Assembly (NCBI GenBank): GCA_026416715.1
Contig: JAOAEQ010000001.1
Coordinates: 178,943-242,942 of the forward strand
Reading direction: 5' to 3'
DNA from: a bacterium
GTDB taxonomy: Bacteria > UBP4 > UBA4092 > JAOAEQ01
Length of the DNA stretch: 64,000 bases
This document shows, piece by piece, positions 55,554 to 64,000 of the stretch; position 1 is the stretch's first letter, and each line of letters starts with the position of its first letter. The notes beneath the pieces are model-generated. The model ran no database searches and was not told where the DNA came from. It saw nothing but the letters and a program-made list of their open reading frames with translations. Position numbers and translations under genes: made by a program.

Positions 55554-57545
55554 TTATTCTAACTTAAAGTTTTTTTCAGTAAACAATCGAATACAGGCAT
55601 CAACTACCGTCGAATCATACAGGTCGATCCGATGCCGGTCAATTTCAGCTAGTGCCTCATTGATTGAAAGCGCCGGACGATAAGGACGATGGGTTGCCAT
55701 TGCTTCCACCACATCTGCAACCGCAATAATGCGCGCTTCGAGCAAAATACGATCTGCCGTAAGTTTACGCGGATATCCGGAACCGTTCAATCGCTCGTGG
55801 TGCTGGACAACGATTTCCGCTATTGGCCAAGGGAATTCGATATCTTTTAAAATATCGTATCCACCTTGCGGATGGGTTTTAATCAAATCGAACTCGACTT
55901 CGGTTAATTTTGTCGGTTTCGTTAAAATTTCTGCTGGGACATAAATTTTCCCGATATCGTGAACGGTAGCAGCAATTCGAATACCTTCAATCTGGTCTTT
56001 AGTTAACCCCATTTCCGTAGCAATCGCCCGCGCGAGATTAGCTACCCGTCTCTGATGTCCTGCGGTATACGGGTCACGGAGTTCGGTAGCGGAAGCGAGT
56101 GCGCTGATAGTTCCGCCCATAGCCCGCCGTAACCGCTGATACCCCTGCTGTCGCTCTTCTTCAGCTGCGCGATGTGCCGTGATATCCGTGATAAATCCTT
56201 CCAGTGCGAGCAACTCGCCCCTGTCAGAATATACCCCACGACCCTGTTCCCAGACCCATTTCTCCTGCTGCGTTGCGGTTATAATGCGATAGGATATCTG
56301 AAACGAGGTTGTATTCTGAATGGATGATTGAACCTTATTCCAGACCTCTTCTCGGTCATCCGGATGGATAAGTTCTGCATAGGAAATTCGGTTGTTGTTG
56401 ATCAGCTCGTTCGGTTGATATCCTGTCAGCGGATAACATCCGTCACTCACAAACTCCATCGTCCAATTCCGGTCATTCCTACACCGATATACCATTCCTG
56501 GTAGATTGCTGATTAACGTCGATAGCATCCGCTGGTTTTCCTGCAGTGTATTTCTTTGAATAAAAAATAAATTGATCAATCGGGCGATATGCCCGAATTC
56601 AGTCGAGGTATTCTGTAATGGCTTAACAAGTTCAGGATTCTGCGCATTGAGACTTTGCGTAATTAACCGTAACGGTTGACTTATCCATCGCGTTAAAAAT
56701 ACCATGAGTAAAAATAACATCGCCAATGAAAAACCGAATAGGATGACAAACTCACGTTTCGCTCCTTGCAAATACACTTTCATAATTGGCGATTCACTCT
56801 GAGCGATTAGCCTCATTACCGGTCGATCATCCCATCCTTTTAGGACTCGAGAAAAAACTATTCTCGTCTGGCTAACGCTCTTCTTTGATTCCTGTAGCAT
56901 ACTATCTCTAGCAATATTTTCTACATCCGGTTGAAATTGGACTGGAACTAACGTCAGCGTATTTCCGGTTAATTCTGCTAACTCTTTCATCCTTACAGAA
57001 GACCAGATTCGTCCTACGAAAAAATACCCTTGAGCCGGATTTCTCCGTTCCTGGTCGACTGTCGGATGAATTGATGCACCGTTTACTTCGAGTAATCCGG
57101 TAGCCGTATTTATGAAAAAATGGCAAAACGGTCCTTGAGCAAATAATCTGGGATACAACGTTCTAGGTAACGGCAATTGGTTGTTGATTTCGCTCCCTTC
57201 ACGGCTAACGAAATACACTAATTTCCAATCGCGATTATATATCCATACCGCATCGGTGTCATAGGTTGACAAGCTGGCATCAATGTTTTGTTTCGCCCAT
57301 TTCTTATTCTCCTTTTCGACAAATGTTACCATTTCATCCCAGTAGGTATAATCATAGGCAAACGTCGCTAATGATGCCGATTTTAGCATAAGGACTTTAT
57401 CAAAAAACTGTTCTCGGCTTGCTACAAAATCATTGAACAACAAATCGCGTCGCTCTTGTTCAGCAAAATTCATAACGAGTAACGCTATAAGAAACAGGAT
57501 TGTGGTAGATAATATCAGTACGATTAATCGTTTTCGGATATGCAT
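55554..57545 (-). CDS. CHASE4-PAS-HD-GYP membrane sensor phosphodiesterase
   Basis: A 663-residue inner-membrane protein. One N-terminal membrane segment (residues 6-25), a periplasmic CHASE4 sensor (LATFAYDYTYWDEMVTFV near residue 55), a second membrane segment (near residues 245-265) and a HAMP-like linker precede a PAS domain and a full HD-GYP domain (ATVHDIGKIYVPAEIL, then VVQHHERLNGSGYP). It should degrade c-di-GMP in response to a periplasmic signal. The ATG at 57545 gives the standard membrane-anchor start. Its sensor half is closely related to that of the GGDEF protein at 61355-63664. Confidence 0.92.
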   Translation of the reverse strand: MHIRKRLIVLILSTTILFLIALLVMNFAEQERRDLLFNDFVASREQFFDKVLMLKSASLATFAYDYTYWDEMVTFVEKENKKWAKQNIDASLSTYDTDAVWIYNRDWKLVYFVSREGSEINNQLPLPRTLYPRLFAQGPFCHFFINTATGLLEVNGASIHPTVDQERRNPAQGYFFVGRIWSSVRMKELAELTGNTLTLVPVQFQPDVENIARDSMLQESKKSVSQTRIVFSRVLKGWDDRPVMRLIAQSESPIMKVYLQGAKREFVILFGFSLAMLFLLMVFLTRWISQPLRLITQSLNAQNPELVKPLQNTSTEFGHIARLINLFFIQRNTLQENQRMLSTLISNLPGMVYRCRNDRNWTMEFVSDGCYPLTGYQPNELINNNRISYAELIHPDDREEVWNKVQSSIQNTTSFQISYRIITATQQEKWVWEQGRGVYSDRGELLALEGFITDITAHRAAEEERQQGYQRLRRAMGGTISALASATELRDPYTAGHQRRVANLARAIATEMGLTKDQIEGIRIAATVHDIGKIYVPAEILTKPTKLTEVEFDLIKTHPQGGYDILKDIEFPWPIAEIVVQHHERLNGSGYPRKLTADRILLEARIIAVADVVEAMATHRPYRPALSINEALAEIDRHRIDLYDSTVVDACIRLFTEKNFKLE

Positions 57546-57690
57546 AAATTTATCAAGTTGACTCCTATATTTATATATTATGGATAAGAATAATTCGGTA
57601 ATGCAGCTAATATCGGATTGGTTCAATCAATCCTTGCGACTATCCGGACGGTTGCATGCGGTATACACCAGAACTTATCATCGGAATATT

Positions 57691-58434
57691 CTAGAACTCT
57701 TTGCCAATAGCAATCCCGCCATAAACCAGCGTGGTATCTTTTAGCTGGTCTGCTAATGCACCGTCTAAAATTCGGCTAACGGCAAGATGGGGTCGGAAAT
57801 AAATACAATGTTTTGGCGTATAGGATACCGCCAACTCCGCCTGAATAACGTTCAACGCTGATTTCCGTAAACCGACATAGGTTTCATTGAATCGGGAGGA
57901 ACCCCATCCGAGACTGAGTGAAGATTCGAAGGTTGCTATCGGATTTATTTCTCTGGAATATGCTAAGCCAATATCACCAAAATACGCACCGTGGTATTCT
58001 TTAACATCAACATTATGGTTGCTGAAAAACTCTACCAGGTCAAGCGCATACGCAAATTTCATTGCAAGTTCCCCTGTTGATGGCGATGCTTCCTGATTCG
58101 GATACCAATAATAGTTGAACGACGGTTCGAGAGTAAATTGTCCGAGTTCTTTCGTATAGCGTACGGTCAAATCAAATTCATTTACTTGAAGATGATTCGG
58201 TTCATTATGTAAGACATAGTTATCCCAGAACGTTACCGTTAAATCGCGATACACAAACCAGACCGACGTCTGTTTCACCGCACCGTCACTCCAAGGTATT
58301 CCATGCCAGACATAGCGCGAACAGAAATCCATTTCAACCCCATAGGTCAAGCCAGAACCATTTTCTTTCGCGGGAGCAAAAGTAATCAGTAAAAAACATA
58401 ATCCCAAGATACTACTAATATTTTGATGATACAC
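57691..58434 (-). CDS. Small outer-membrane beta-barrel-like protein
   Basis: A 247-residue exported protein with a signal sequence (ILGLCFLLITFAPA) and a body of alternating beta-strand segments (VEMDFCSRYVWHGIPWSDGA near residue 33, then many amphipathic strands). It ends in Phe (VYGGIAIGKEF), typical of outer-membrane barrels. The SRYVWHG motif recurs in a family of uncharacterised bacterial barrel proteins. The start codon is probably GTG with AAAGGA upstream. It lies between c-di-GMP enzymes on the same strand and could be a surface component they regulate, though this is inference. Confidence 0.65.
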   Translation of the reverse strand: MYHQNISSILGLCFLLITFAPAKENGSGLTYGVEMDFCSRYVWHGIPWSDGAVKQTSVWFVYRDLTVTFWDNYVLHNEPNHLQVNEFDLTVRYTKELGQFTLEPSFNYYWYPNQEASPSTGELAMKFAYALDLVEFFSNHNVDVKEYHGAYFGDIGLAYSREINPIATFESSLSLGWGSSRFNETYVGLRKSALNVIQAELAVSYTPKHCIYFRPHLAVSRILDGALADQLKDTTLVYGGIAIGKEF

Positions 58435-58456
58435 AAAACAGTTTCCTTTATAAAAC

Positions 58457-61204
58457 TTAAGTAGAACTTGACGTGTATCCGCTCTGTTTCTTTCGTTTCT
58501 GCTCGTACATCAATTTATCCGCTTGTTCTAACAATTCGTCTAACGGACGTGGGCTTTCCGGTACATAGCGGGATATCCCAATACTGAGTGCAAGTTTATA
58601 CTTTTGATTCTCTTGAGCATTGTATGTATCAAGGTTCTCCTGTAATCGAGAGGTAAGAATTTCGGCACTAGCTGCGTCGATTTCAATCGCTAAAATAACG
58701 AACTCGTCCCCGCCAATGCGTGCAATAATATCCGATTCGCGAAAGGTTTCGCGTAGTATTGTCGTGGTATTGATTAATGCACGGTCACCTTCTTGATGGC
58801 CATAGGTATCATTAATCCATTTCATATTATCGATGTCGGCAAACAGTAAAAGCATTCGTTTTTCTAGCCGGTGTGCAATTTTTATTTGCTGTTCCGCAAG
58901 TGTTAAAAACCCTCGACGATTATACAATCCAGTTAAATCGTCGATGAGCGATAACGCCCGCAGCTGTTCTTCCAACCGAATACGGTCGGTTATATCGCGA
59001 AATATTGCAAAGGCACCAGCAAATTGATGCTGGGTATCGAATTGTGGAGTAGCGGTAACTAAAAGATACCGTCTTTCACCTTCGGGGTTCACGAATCGTA
59101 GTACATAAGTACTTCTTTCACCCTGACGCCGTTTTGCGGTTTGCGCCCGTAATAATTCTATATCTTCTGGAATAATAAACTCTTCGATATTTCTCCCGAT
59201 ACATTGTTCTACCGATAAACCGAAAATCTCCGCTCCTGCCGGATTGGTGAACAGTATCCGTTCGTCCGGACTAATCATTACGATTCCTTCCCCTTGATTT
59301 TCAATAATGGTTCGGAGTCGAGATTCGCTTTCACGCAGTGCAGCTTCTATTTTCTTCCGTTCGGTAATATCGATAATCGAAACCACAACTTCATTTGCGG
59401 TTTGCTCATGTCCAGGTGCAATAGACCACCGGAGAAAAATATGAATTTTTTCTCCAGTGAGCGTCTGGTTTATTGTTTCCGTTTCAAACTCAGGTTTTCC
59501 CTCCGCAAGAGCTATAAGTTCTTCGATAAATATAGGATATGATTCCGGACAAAGGTATGTACTTAGCCCCGAACGAAATTCGTCTATATTTTTTGCCTGA
59601 TACAACTTGATGGTTGCTTGGTTAACCTGCATTACGTTAATCATGCCAGCACATTTCATTACCTCATCAGGGCGACTCGCAAAATAGGTCGCAAAATCGG
59701 TTACCCCAGAATTACGCAATTCCGTTAAATAAGATTTCACAGCGGAGAAATCACCTTCCCATATAGATATCGGTGAATTTTCAAAAAGCACCTGAAATCG
59801 TCGTTGGTTCTCTTGCATAGTGATAACCGCTTGTTTCCGTTCGATAATACTCCCTAACAATGAACAATAAACCGCAACAATCTCCTGTTTAGCTGGATCG
59901 AATGGCGCTCCGGTTATCGCCGCATCATTGAAAAACACGCCGAGTCGGGTGCGAACTGATTTTATCGGAGTTGCTACCAGCCAACCGGTTCCTACCACCG
60001 CCATTGTTTCCCCTATCCATTCCCGGAGCGGTTCTTCAAAGAGTAACCAGTGTAATAGTTCGTTTGGCTGTTCCGGTTGTAGATACTGCTTCCATTGCGT
60101 TATCGGTTCGCAGAAACACCGTTCATCAGTGGTTTGACCTTGAAGGTTTGTCCCGTAAGTACCAACTATCTTATCTCCTTCTTCGAGGTAGAGCGAACAT
60201 CGTTCTAACCCTAATTTGTCTCTTCCTAATTCAACAGCACGCCGGTATAAAACATCCAAGTCCGGTTCCATAATCAACTCATCTGCAATCGCTAATATCG
60301 CCCGCAAACCCTGAATGATCGTTTTTTGCTGCTGTTCCGCTTGTTTCCGAGCAGTGATATCGCGAACATATTCGATAACGCCGGTTATGGTTCCGCTATC
60401 CTGGTCGAAGAGAGGAAAACTGTATAAATCAAGCCAACCGGTTATGACACCACCTGCTCCCCGTTTCGGAACCACCTCATACGCAGTTCGTTTTGTAGCT
60501 AACGCTTGTACGCTAGGACAGATATCACACGGTTCATTTCGTCCATGGTACGCTTGGTAACATTTCTTACCGAGTAATGGCATCGCATGCGCATACCATC
60601 TTTCCATCGTTGGATTCACGCGCAGAATCCGCATTTCTTTATCCAAAATACTTATTCCATCCTGAACGCTGTTAAAAATACCGGATAAAAACCGCTCTTC
60701 TTCCTGCAATTGTTGTGTCCTTTCCCTAACCTTCTGTTCAAGTTCAGCATGCGCTTTCGCTAACGCTTCTTCAGCCAGTTTATGTTCCGTAATATCTTCT
60801 ATCGTTCCTTCGTAGTAAATAATTTTACCAGTTTCATCACGAACCGCTTTCGCATTCTCACGAACCAGAATCACGGATTTATCCCGTCGAACCCAGGAAT
60901 ATTCTAATCCTTTAATTTCATTCTTTTGTTCCATAATTTCTTTAAACTGCTGTCGCGAATACGTAGGTTCAAAAAATCCATCTTCTAAATTCCGAGCCGC
61001 AAGTTCCGCAAATGAGGTATAGCCGAGCATCCGAACTAACGCAGTGTTCGCAAACAGGATTTTACCATCCGGCGTTGTTCGATATATGCCAATCGGGATT
61101 TCATTAATGAAATTAAAATATACCTGGTCACTGATTGAATTGGGAGCGGTATCTTTTTTGCGGAAAACCGATTTTGTCTTTTTCGATTTCTTTCTTTCTG
61201 GCAT
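58457..61204 (-). CDS. PAS-GAF-GGDEF diguanylate cyclase
   Basis: A 915-residue cytoplasmic protein. PAS domains lie at about 30-145, 175-290, 470-615 and 620-740, with a coiled coil after the first and a GAF-like domain at 300-460 (LERCSLYLEEGDKIVGTYG). The GGDEF domain (about 745-910) is intact (ARIGGDEFVILAIE), and RESD five residues before it matches the inhibitory I-site. It should synthesise c-di-GMP under product control. It starts 22 bases upstream of the barrel-protein gene. No membrane segment is seen, so input is cytoplasmic. Confidence 0.94.
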   Translation of the reverse strand: MPERKKSKKTKSVFRKKDTAPNSISDQVYFNFINEIPIGIYRTTPDGKILFANTALVRMLGYTSFAELAARNLEDGFFEPTYSRQQFKEIMEQKNEIKGLEYSWVRRDKSVILVRENAKAVRDETGKIIYYEGTIEDITEHKLAEEALAKAHAELEQKVRERTQQLQEEERFLSGIFNSVQDGISILDKEMRILRVNPTMERWYAHAMPLLGKKCYQAYHGRNEPCDICPSVQALATKRTAYEVVPKRGAGGVITGWLDLYSFPLFDQDSGTITGVIEYVRDITARKQAEQQQKTIIQGLRAILAIADELIMEPDLDVLYRRAVELGRDKLGLERCSLYLEEGDKIVGTYGTNLQGQTTDERCFCEPITQWKQYLQPEQPNELLHWLLFEEPLREWIGETMAVVGTGWLVATPIKSVRTRLGVFFNDAAITGAPFDPAKQEIVAVYCSLLGSIIERKQAVITMQENQRRFQVLFENSPISIWEGDFSAVKSYLTELRNSGVTDFATYFASRPDEVMKCAGMINVMQVNQATIKLYQAKNIDEFRSGLSTYLCPESYPIFIEELIALAEGKPEFETETINQTLTGEKIHIFLRWSIAPGHEQTANEVVVSIIDITERKKIEAALRESESRLRTIIENQGEGIVMISPDERILFTNPAGAEIFGLSVEQCIGRNIEEFIIPEDIELLRAQTAKRRQGERSTYVLRFVNPEGERRYLLVTATPQFDTQHQFAGAFAIFRDITDRIRLEEQLRALSLIDDLTGLYNRRGFLTLAEQQIKIAHRLEKRMLLLFADIDNMKWINDTYGHQEGDRALINTTTILRETFRESDIIARIGGDEFVILAIEIDAASAEILTSRLQENLDTYNAQENQKYKLALSIGISRYVPESPRPLDELLEQADKLMYEQKRKKQSGYTSSST

Positions 61205-61354
61205 ATTTTTCTACCCGATAGCTCGGGTAGTCAATGGTGAAACGTTATTGGCATCCCGATTTACCGGAGTTCGATAATAAGTTGCTATAACGACGATGTA
61301 TCGTTTCAACAGTTTGTTTTGGCGAATAAAAAGCCTTTTGAATCCTAATTTATT

Positions 61355-63664
61355 CTATTTTTTCGTCTTTTTCATCTTTTTCTGTTCATACATCAGGGTA
61401 TCCCCTTGTTTCAGTAACTCTTCGATGGAACAGGGATTATCCGGGTCATATTGCGTTACGCCGAGACTGAGAGAAAGTTTATATTTTCGACGCCCCTGAA
61501 TATTAATCGCATTAATATTTTCCATTATTCTCGCAGTAATCGATTCGCCACTTTTTTCCGTAGTTTCAATCGCTAGCCCGACAAACTCATCTCCGCCAAT
61601 CCGTGCAATGATATCCGCCGCCCGAAACGACGCTCGCAACACCTCCGCAATATCAATTATAGCACGGTCACCTTCCTGATGCCCAAAATTATCATTAATC
61701 CATTTCAAGTTATCCATATCCCCATAAATGAGACAGAGCTGTTGTTTGAGCCGGTCGGCAATCTTAAGCTGTTGTTCCGCTAACGTCAAAAAACCTCGAC
61801 GGTTATATAACCCCGTCAACTCATCCGTCAGCGATAACGCTCGCAGCAGCTGTTCCAACTCCTTCCGCTCGGTAATATCCTCAATCACCCCATCAAAATA
61901 TACCTGACCCTGCTCATCTACTTTCTTCACCGCAGTCACTGACGCCCAAAACCGTCTCCCTTTGAACGTCAGTAATTCTATCTCCTCGTTTTTAACGTAT
62001 CCTTGTTGCATTAACTTATCGCTTAACACCTTCCGCTGACTCGGCTCCACATATTGCGACGCGACACTCCGACGCATAAATTCTTCCTTCGACTCCGCTT
62101 CAAACATCGCTACCATCGCCGGATTCACCTCCAAAAACCGACCCTCGGCACCCGGCGTATTCCGATACACCCCAACCGCTAGATTATTCACTAAATCCGC
62201 ATATCGCTGTTGCGCCGCATAAACCTCCGCCTCCGCCCGCTTCCGCTCGGTAATGTCTCTGATTGATTCAATTGCACCGATGATATTCCCTTGAGTATCA
62301 TATAATGGAGATGCGATTATCCAAAGCGTTGCTCCCTTACCTTGATAGAGATTAGGGACATAGGTATCGGCAACTATCGTGTTACCTTTTTTCGTTACAT
62401 TATGATAACGAGACTCGATCTCCGATTGGTCGACAAAGATTAAATCTATCAGAATCGGTCTTCGTTCGCCGTAGAATGGAAGCGCATATTCGTAAGTGCC
62501 CTTTCCAATCATAATCTCGGCTTTAATTCCAGTCATTTCCTCAATCGCTTTATTCCACGCAATAACAATACCTTCTCGGTTAATAGCAAACGTTGCGTCT
62601 GGCAAAAAATTGATGATATCAATCATTTGTTGTTTGGTTTCGCGAAGCTGCTGTTCCGTTTGTTTACGTTCGTTAATTTCTCTAACCAGTTCCCGTTCTT
62701 GGGCGAAAGAGCTCGCTATTAGTTTACTGATATGTCTGAACTCGGTGGGGTTCTGATGCAGCGAGATGAGGAGCTCTGGATTTCTGCTGCCGAGACTGCG
62801 TGAAATCAACCGAAGTGGTATACTAACCCATCGGGTTATGAAGATGGTCAGAACGAGAAGGAGAATAATCGTGAATCCGAATAATAATAGTAATTCCTGA
62901 TTGGCAGTGCGCTGCAGACTTTGGATGATGGGAGATTCACTTTTAACTACAATCTGTTTTACCGGTCGGTTATCCCACCCATGCAGGGTGCGTGTAAAAC
63001 CGATTGTTCCGCTTGCCAAGTTCTCTTGGTTTTGGGAATGAGATTCTGGCTTAAACGAAATCAAACTAAGTTTACTGCCGGTTAATTCCGCAAGTTCTTG
63101 CAGATATTCGGCAGTCCAAAGCCGACCAGCGAGAAAATACCCCTTCGCTGACGTTTTTCGTTCCTGGTCTGATGACGGATGAATCGAAGCACCGTGGAGT
63201 TCAAGAAGTCCGGCAGGCGTATCGAGATAAAAATGAACTAACGGACTTCTCTTAAATAATTGCGGATAGATAGCTCGTGGAAGCGGGAATTCTTGTTCAC
63301 GTTGCATACCCTCTCCCCGAGCGGTATATACTAACTGCCACTGGGAATTATATACCCAGACTACGTCTGTCTTAAAAGTGGCTAAACTCGCATCAATATT
63401 CTGTTTTGCCCATTGTTTATTTCCACTAGCAACAAACTCGACCATTTCATCCCAATAGGTATAGTCATAGGCAAAGTTAGCTAGTGTAGTTTCTTTCAGC
63501 TTAACAATTTTATCAAAAAATAACTCTTTACTAGCGATTTGTTCTTGCAGCAACAATGCCGCCCGTTGTTTTTCGTAAGTATTGACTATAAATAGTACAA
63601 CGAAAAATACTAAAATAATGAAACAGAGCAGGATGGTTAGTTTCGTCTGAATTTTGGTATTCAT
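61355..63664 (-). CDS. CHASE4-PAS-GGDEF diguanylate cyclase
   Basis: A 769-residue inner-membrane protein. A membrane segment (residues 8-28), periplasmic CHASE4 domain (LANFAYDYTYWDEMVEFV near residue 62), a second membrane segment (near residues 245-270), a HAMP-like linker, two PAS domains (about 350-475 and 480-600) and a GGDEF domain (ARIGGDEFVGLAIE with the RAAD I-site) follow in order. It should make c-di-GMP. Its C-terminal coding region is nearly identical in DNA to a second gene at the window edge, indicating a recent duplication. Confidence 0.94.
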   Translation of the reverse strand: MNTKIQTKLTILLCFIILVFFVVLFIVNTYEKQRAALLLQEQIASKELFFDKIVKLKETTLANFAYDYTYWDEMVEFVASGNKQWAKQNIDASLATFKTDVVWVYNSQWQLVYTARGEGMQREQEFPLPRAIYPQLFKRSPLVHFYLDTPAGLLELHGASIHPSSDQERKTSAKGYFLAGRLWTAEYLQELAELTGSKLSLISFKPESHSQNQENLASGTIGFTRTLHGWDNRPVKQIVVKSESPIIQSLQRTANQELLLLFGFTIILLLVLTIFITRWVSIPLRLISRSLGSRNPELLISLHQNPTEFRHISKLIASSFAQERELVREINERKQTEQQLRETKQQMIDIINFLPDATFAINREGIVIAWNKAIEEMTGIKAEIMIGKGTYEYALPFYGERRPILIDLIFVDQSEIESRYHNVTKKGNTIVADTYVPNLYQGKGATLWIIASPLYDTQGNIIGAIESIRDITERKRAEAEVYAAQQRYADLVNNLAVGVYRNTPGAEGRFLEVNPAMVAMFEAESKEEFMRRSVASQYVEPSQRKVLSDKLMQQGYVKNEEIELLTFKGRRFWASVTAVKKVDEQGQVYFDGVIEDITERKELEQLLRALSLTDELTGLYNRRGFLTLAEQQLKIADRLKQQLCLIYGDMDNLKWINDNFGHQEGDRAIIDIAEVLRASFRAADIIARIGGDEFVGLAIETTEKSGESITARIMENINAINIQGRRKYKLSLSLGVTQYDPDNPCSIEELLKQGDTLMYEQKKMKKTKK
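61381..61518. repeat. 138-bp direct repeat, first copy (second at 63863-64000)
   Basis: The segment at 61381-61518 differs from 63863-64000 at only four positions as read here. Both encode the C-terminus of a GGDEF domain on the minus strand. Because the window ends inside the second copy, the true repeat is longer. It marks a recent tandem duplication and could mediate recombination or confuse assembly. Confidence 0.9.
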
Positions 63665-63827
63665 AGTAAGGACGATATCCTAACGTGGATCATTGTCCAA
63701 ATATAGTTCACAGAACACGACTAATACTAGCTCCTTGAGACTATATTCTCGAGTATAAGATTTCAGGGATTAACATCCATAAATAAATGTATACCTTATA
63801 GAGATTTATCGCAAATAAAAAGTTAGA

Positions 63828-64000
63828 TTACTTAGCTCGTTCTCTGCTCTGTTTCATTCGTTTCTGTTCATACATCAGCATATCCCCTTGTTTCAGTAAT
63901 TCTTCGATGGAACAGGGATTATTCGGGTCATATTGCGTTACGCCGAGACTGAGAGAAAGTTTATATTTTCGACGCCCCTGAATATTAATCGCATTAATAT
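63828..64000 (-). CDS. GGDEF-domain protein, C-terminal part (continues beyond window)
   Basis: The last 57 codons of a diguanylate cyclase run off the window edge; the stop codon is at 63828-63830. The translated end contains IQGRRKYKLSLSLGVTQYDP and DMLMYEQKRMKQ, matching the neighbouring CHASE4-PAS-GGDEF protein apart from a different terminal dozen residues. The GGDEF signature itself lies outside the window. It is probably the next member of the same tandem array, transcribed in the same direction. Confidence 0.85.
   Translation of the reverse strand, partial: INAINIQGRRKYKLSLSLGVTQYDPNNPCSIEELLKQGDMLMYEQKRMKQSRERAK

Overview
The window looks like a chromosomal segment of an uncultivated Gram-negative bacterium. 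Lipid A and outer-membrane genes (lpxC-fabZ fusion, lpxD, skp/ompH, bamA) show two membranes. Other features are typical of the PVC/FCB side of the tree or of unnamed candidate phyla: a bifunctional LpxC-FabZ, a sugar-aldehyde microcompartment resembling the planctomycete/verrucomicrobial type, and McsB/ClpC. I cannot name the phylum from sequence alone. No rRNA, tRNA, CRISPR array, transposase or integrase was seen.

Region 1 (1-7.9 kb, minus strand): a WrbA-like flavoprotein, a solitary AIPR-family phage-defence gene, then a six-gene bacterial microcompartment (BMC) operon. Read in the direction of transcription it encodes a class II aldolase, two hexameric shell proteins, the PduL phosphotransacylase, a Dfp-like flavoprotein and a PduP-like CoA-acylating aldehyde dehydrogenase. 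No pentameric vertex protein lies in the window. Region 2 (8-16.6 kb): housekeeping genes, including an MBL hydrolase, a flippase-like membrane protein, upp, zapA with a ZapB-like coiled coil, a PheT lacking its tRNA-binding OB domain, a HAD phosphatase and a GKRP/MurQ-like double-SIS protein.

Region 3 (16.7-34.4 kb): an MCE lipid-transport protein, then radA-yacL-ispD-ispF, galT and a LeuB-like dehydrogenase, followed on the minus strand by rrf2-mcsB-clpC-bamA-skp-lpxD-lpxC/fabZ. The radA-yacL-ispD-ispF and mcsB-clpC blocks are the two halves of the Bacillus ctsR-to-ispF cluster, here split by envelope genes and missing ctsR, mcsA and disA. Region 4 (34.6-50.5 kb): queH, a secreted subtilase, threonine synthase, a malectin-GH116 glycosidase, a pilT-kaiC-receiver operon, a DPM1-like glycosyltransferase, DUF116, and a lexA-dinB SOS unit. 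The lexA promoter has perfect -35 and -10 boxes, and its spacer holds the palindrome CCTAAC-N4-GTTAGG, a good candidate for an undescribed LexA operator.

Region 5 (50.5-64 kb, minus strand): a cyclic-di-GMP signalling island with two HD-GYP phosphodiesterases, two complete GGDEF cyclases, a third cyclase cut by the window edge, and a small outer-membrane protein. Two members share the same CHASE4 sensor but carry opposite outputs (GGDEF and HD-GYP), and the edge copy is nearly identical to its neighbour at the DNA level, so the island grew by duplication.

Across the whole window many gaps hold long imperfect inverted repeats of unrelated sequence. Some genes have strong Shine-Dalgarno sequences and many have none, so several starts were chosen by homology.
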